Shown here piece after piece: positions 4,475-5,409 of a DNA stretch of 5,409 nt. The DNA is from Methanoregula sp. Lineage in GTDB: Archaea > Halobacteriota > Methanomicrobia > Methanomicrobiales > Methanospirillaceae. Below the pieces are notes generated by a model. That model worked only from the letters and a program-made list of their open reading frames with translations, did not search any database and was not told the DNA's origin. The translations under genes and the position numbers were made by a program. How positions within the stretch are numbered: position 1 is the stretch's first letter; every line of letters starts with the position of its first letter. The stretch is from NCBI GenBank assembly GCA_013331015.1, contig DUHF01000017.1:1-5409 (forward strand), given 5' to 3'.

Positions 4475-5401
4475 ATGGGAGCAGAACTCGGAAATTACAA
4501 ATCATGCGTCTCAGCCCGAAGCACCGACAAGGAGCTTCTCAAGCACGCCCAGGATGGCGGTATCGTCACCCAGTTGTTCGCATTTGCCCTCGAAGAGGGC
4601 ATCATTGATGGCGCAATCGTTGCAGCGAACAAAGAATTCGCAGCAAAGTACCCGTCCAAGTGTATGCAGGACAGCTCGAACTTTGATATGATCGAACCGT
4701 GGAGACCTATCCCGGCGATCGTGAACACCAAGGCTGAGCTCCTCGCAGCAGCAGGAACCAAGTACAACATCAGCCCCAACGTTTCCTTACTCAAGGAGGC
4801 AACCCGCAGCTTCGGTCTCGACAAGGTCGGTATCGTAGGCACCCCGTGCCAGATGCAGGCTGTCCGTAAGGCACAGCTGTACCCGGTTGGGATGCGCAAC
4901 GTCGGTGCAAGCATTGCACTCGCAGTCGGTATCTTCTGCATGGAGAACTTCCCCTACCAGAGTATCCTTCAGCTCGTGGAAGACCACGCAGCCATGAAGA
5001 TGGAGTCTGTCAAGAAGATGGAGATCGGCAAGGGCAAGTTCTGGGTATACGGCAAGCGCGGACAGGTCGTCCAGCTGCCGCTCAAGATCACCCACAAGTA
5101 CGAGCAGCCCGGCTGCCACGTCTGTCTTGACTATGTTGCAAACCTTGCAGACGTCTCGACAGGTTCCGTTGGCAGCCCCGATGGCTGGTCAACCGTCATG
5201 GTCAGGTCCAAGATCGGAGACTCGGTCTGGGGCAAGGCAATGGCAGCAGGGTGCTTCGAGACCCAGCCCATCGAGAAGGTCAAGCCCGGTCTTGAACTCG
5301 TGACCAAGCTCGCAAACGAGAAGATCACGAAGAACAAGAAGACCCTTGAGGGTCGTGCAACCTTCGGTGTGGGCAAGGCGCTCCGCAACCCATACATCTA
5401 A
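4475..5401 (+). CDS. frhB: Coenzyme F420-reducing hydrogenase, FAD/F420-binding subunit
   Basis: FrhB binds FAD, one [4Fe-4S] cluster and F420, and passes hydride to F420. It belongs to the family that also includes the F420 subunits of formate dehydrogenase (FdhB) and FpoF. From ATG 4475 it is 308 residues. Conserved segments are VSARSTDKE and QDGGIV near the N-terminus, AAAGTKYNISPNV, GTPCQMQAVRK (C125), GIFCMENFPY (C155), EQPGCHVCLDYVA (C214, C217) and DVSTGSVGSPDGWSTV. Cys125, 155, 214 and 217 are the likely cluster ligands. The start is set by AGGTGAT (4464-4470), four bases before ATG 4475; GTG 4460 overlaps the frhG stop and is less likely. The gene follows frhG by 11 nt. Residues about 52-73, including Cys63, look like an insertion compared with the shorter FrhB of Methanothermobacter as I remember it. 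TAA at 5399-5401 ends the operon. Confidence 0.96.
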   Translation: MGAELGNYKSCVSARSTDKELLKHAQDGGIVTQLFAFALEEGIIDGAIVAANKEFAAKYPSKCMQDSSNFDMIEPWRPIPAIVNTKAELLAAAGTKYNISPNVSLLKEATRSFGLDKVGIVGTPCQMQAVRKAQLYPVGMRNVGASIALAVGIFCMENFPYQSILQLVEDHAAMKMESVKKMEIGKGKFWVYGKRGQVVQLPLKITHKYEQPGCHVCLDYVANLADVSTGSVGSPDGWSTVMVRSKIGDSVWGKAMAAGCFETQPIEKVKPGLELVTKLANEKITKNKKTLEGRATFGVGKALRNPYI

Positions 5402-5408
5402 TTTTTTT
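5402..5408 (+). terminator. Oligo-T tract directly after frhB (operon end)
   Basis: Seven consecutive T residues follow the TAA of frhB with no spacer. In archaea such a tract is a common intrinsic terminator, so the frhADGB transcript probably ends here or just beyond. The window stops at 5409, so further T tracts or a downstream gene cannot be seen. Confidence 0.5.
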
Positions 5409-5409
5409 C

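Noticed and set aside
1..5409. CRISPR arrays, tRNA or rRNA genes, insertion sequences, or defence genes
   Set aside because: No regularly spaced repeats, tRNA-like cloverleaf, transposase motifs or terminal inverted repeats were seen on either strand.

Overview
The window comes from a hydrogenotrophic methanogenic archaeon. The best fit is order Methanomicrobiales, probably near Methanoregula and its relatives. This rests on the gene content (F420-reducing hydrogenase, a methanopterin-type GTP cyclohydrolase), the protein sequences, and archaeal signals (AT-rich TATA-like elements, GGTGAT-type ribosome binding sites, oligo-T ends). The genus is inferred from remembered family sequences, not from a search.

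Layout: (1) Positions 1-350, minus strand, hold the N-terminal third of ilvC (ketol-acid reductoisomerase), cut by the window edge. (2) A short AT-rich divergent promoter region lies at about 351-444. (3) mptA, a Fe(II)-dependent GTP cyclohydrolase, runs plus-strand to 1440. Its reading frame has no standard start codon at the conserved N-terminus. (4) Positions 1441-1737 are about 300 bases of AT-rich non-coding DNA. They hold mptA termination signals and then the leader of the hydrogenase operon, with a 23-bp near-perfect palindrome, short repeats and a possible 14-codon upstream ORF. (5) Positions 1738-5401 hold a complete frhADGB operon: catalytic NiFe subunit, maturation peptidase, FeS small subunit, and FAD/F420 subunit. 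An oligo-T tract follows immediately.

FrhA, FrhG and FrhB form the cytoplasmic hydrogenase that reduces coenzyme F420 with H2. It supplies F420H2 for two reduction steps of CO2-dependent methanogenesis. FrhD trims the FrhA C-terminus after nickel insertion. MptA begins the synthesis of tetrahydromethanopterin, the C1 carrier of the same pathway. IlvC belongs to branched-chain amino acid synthesis and is a neighbour only.

I see no undescribed system here; the genes are conventional. The points most worth a second look are two competing frhG starts (one adds a 43-residue amphipathic/Ala-Pro-Lys-rich extension overlapping frhD by 86 nt), the palindrome in the frh leader, and the missing mptA start codon.
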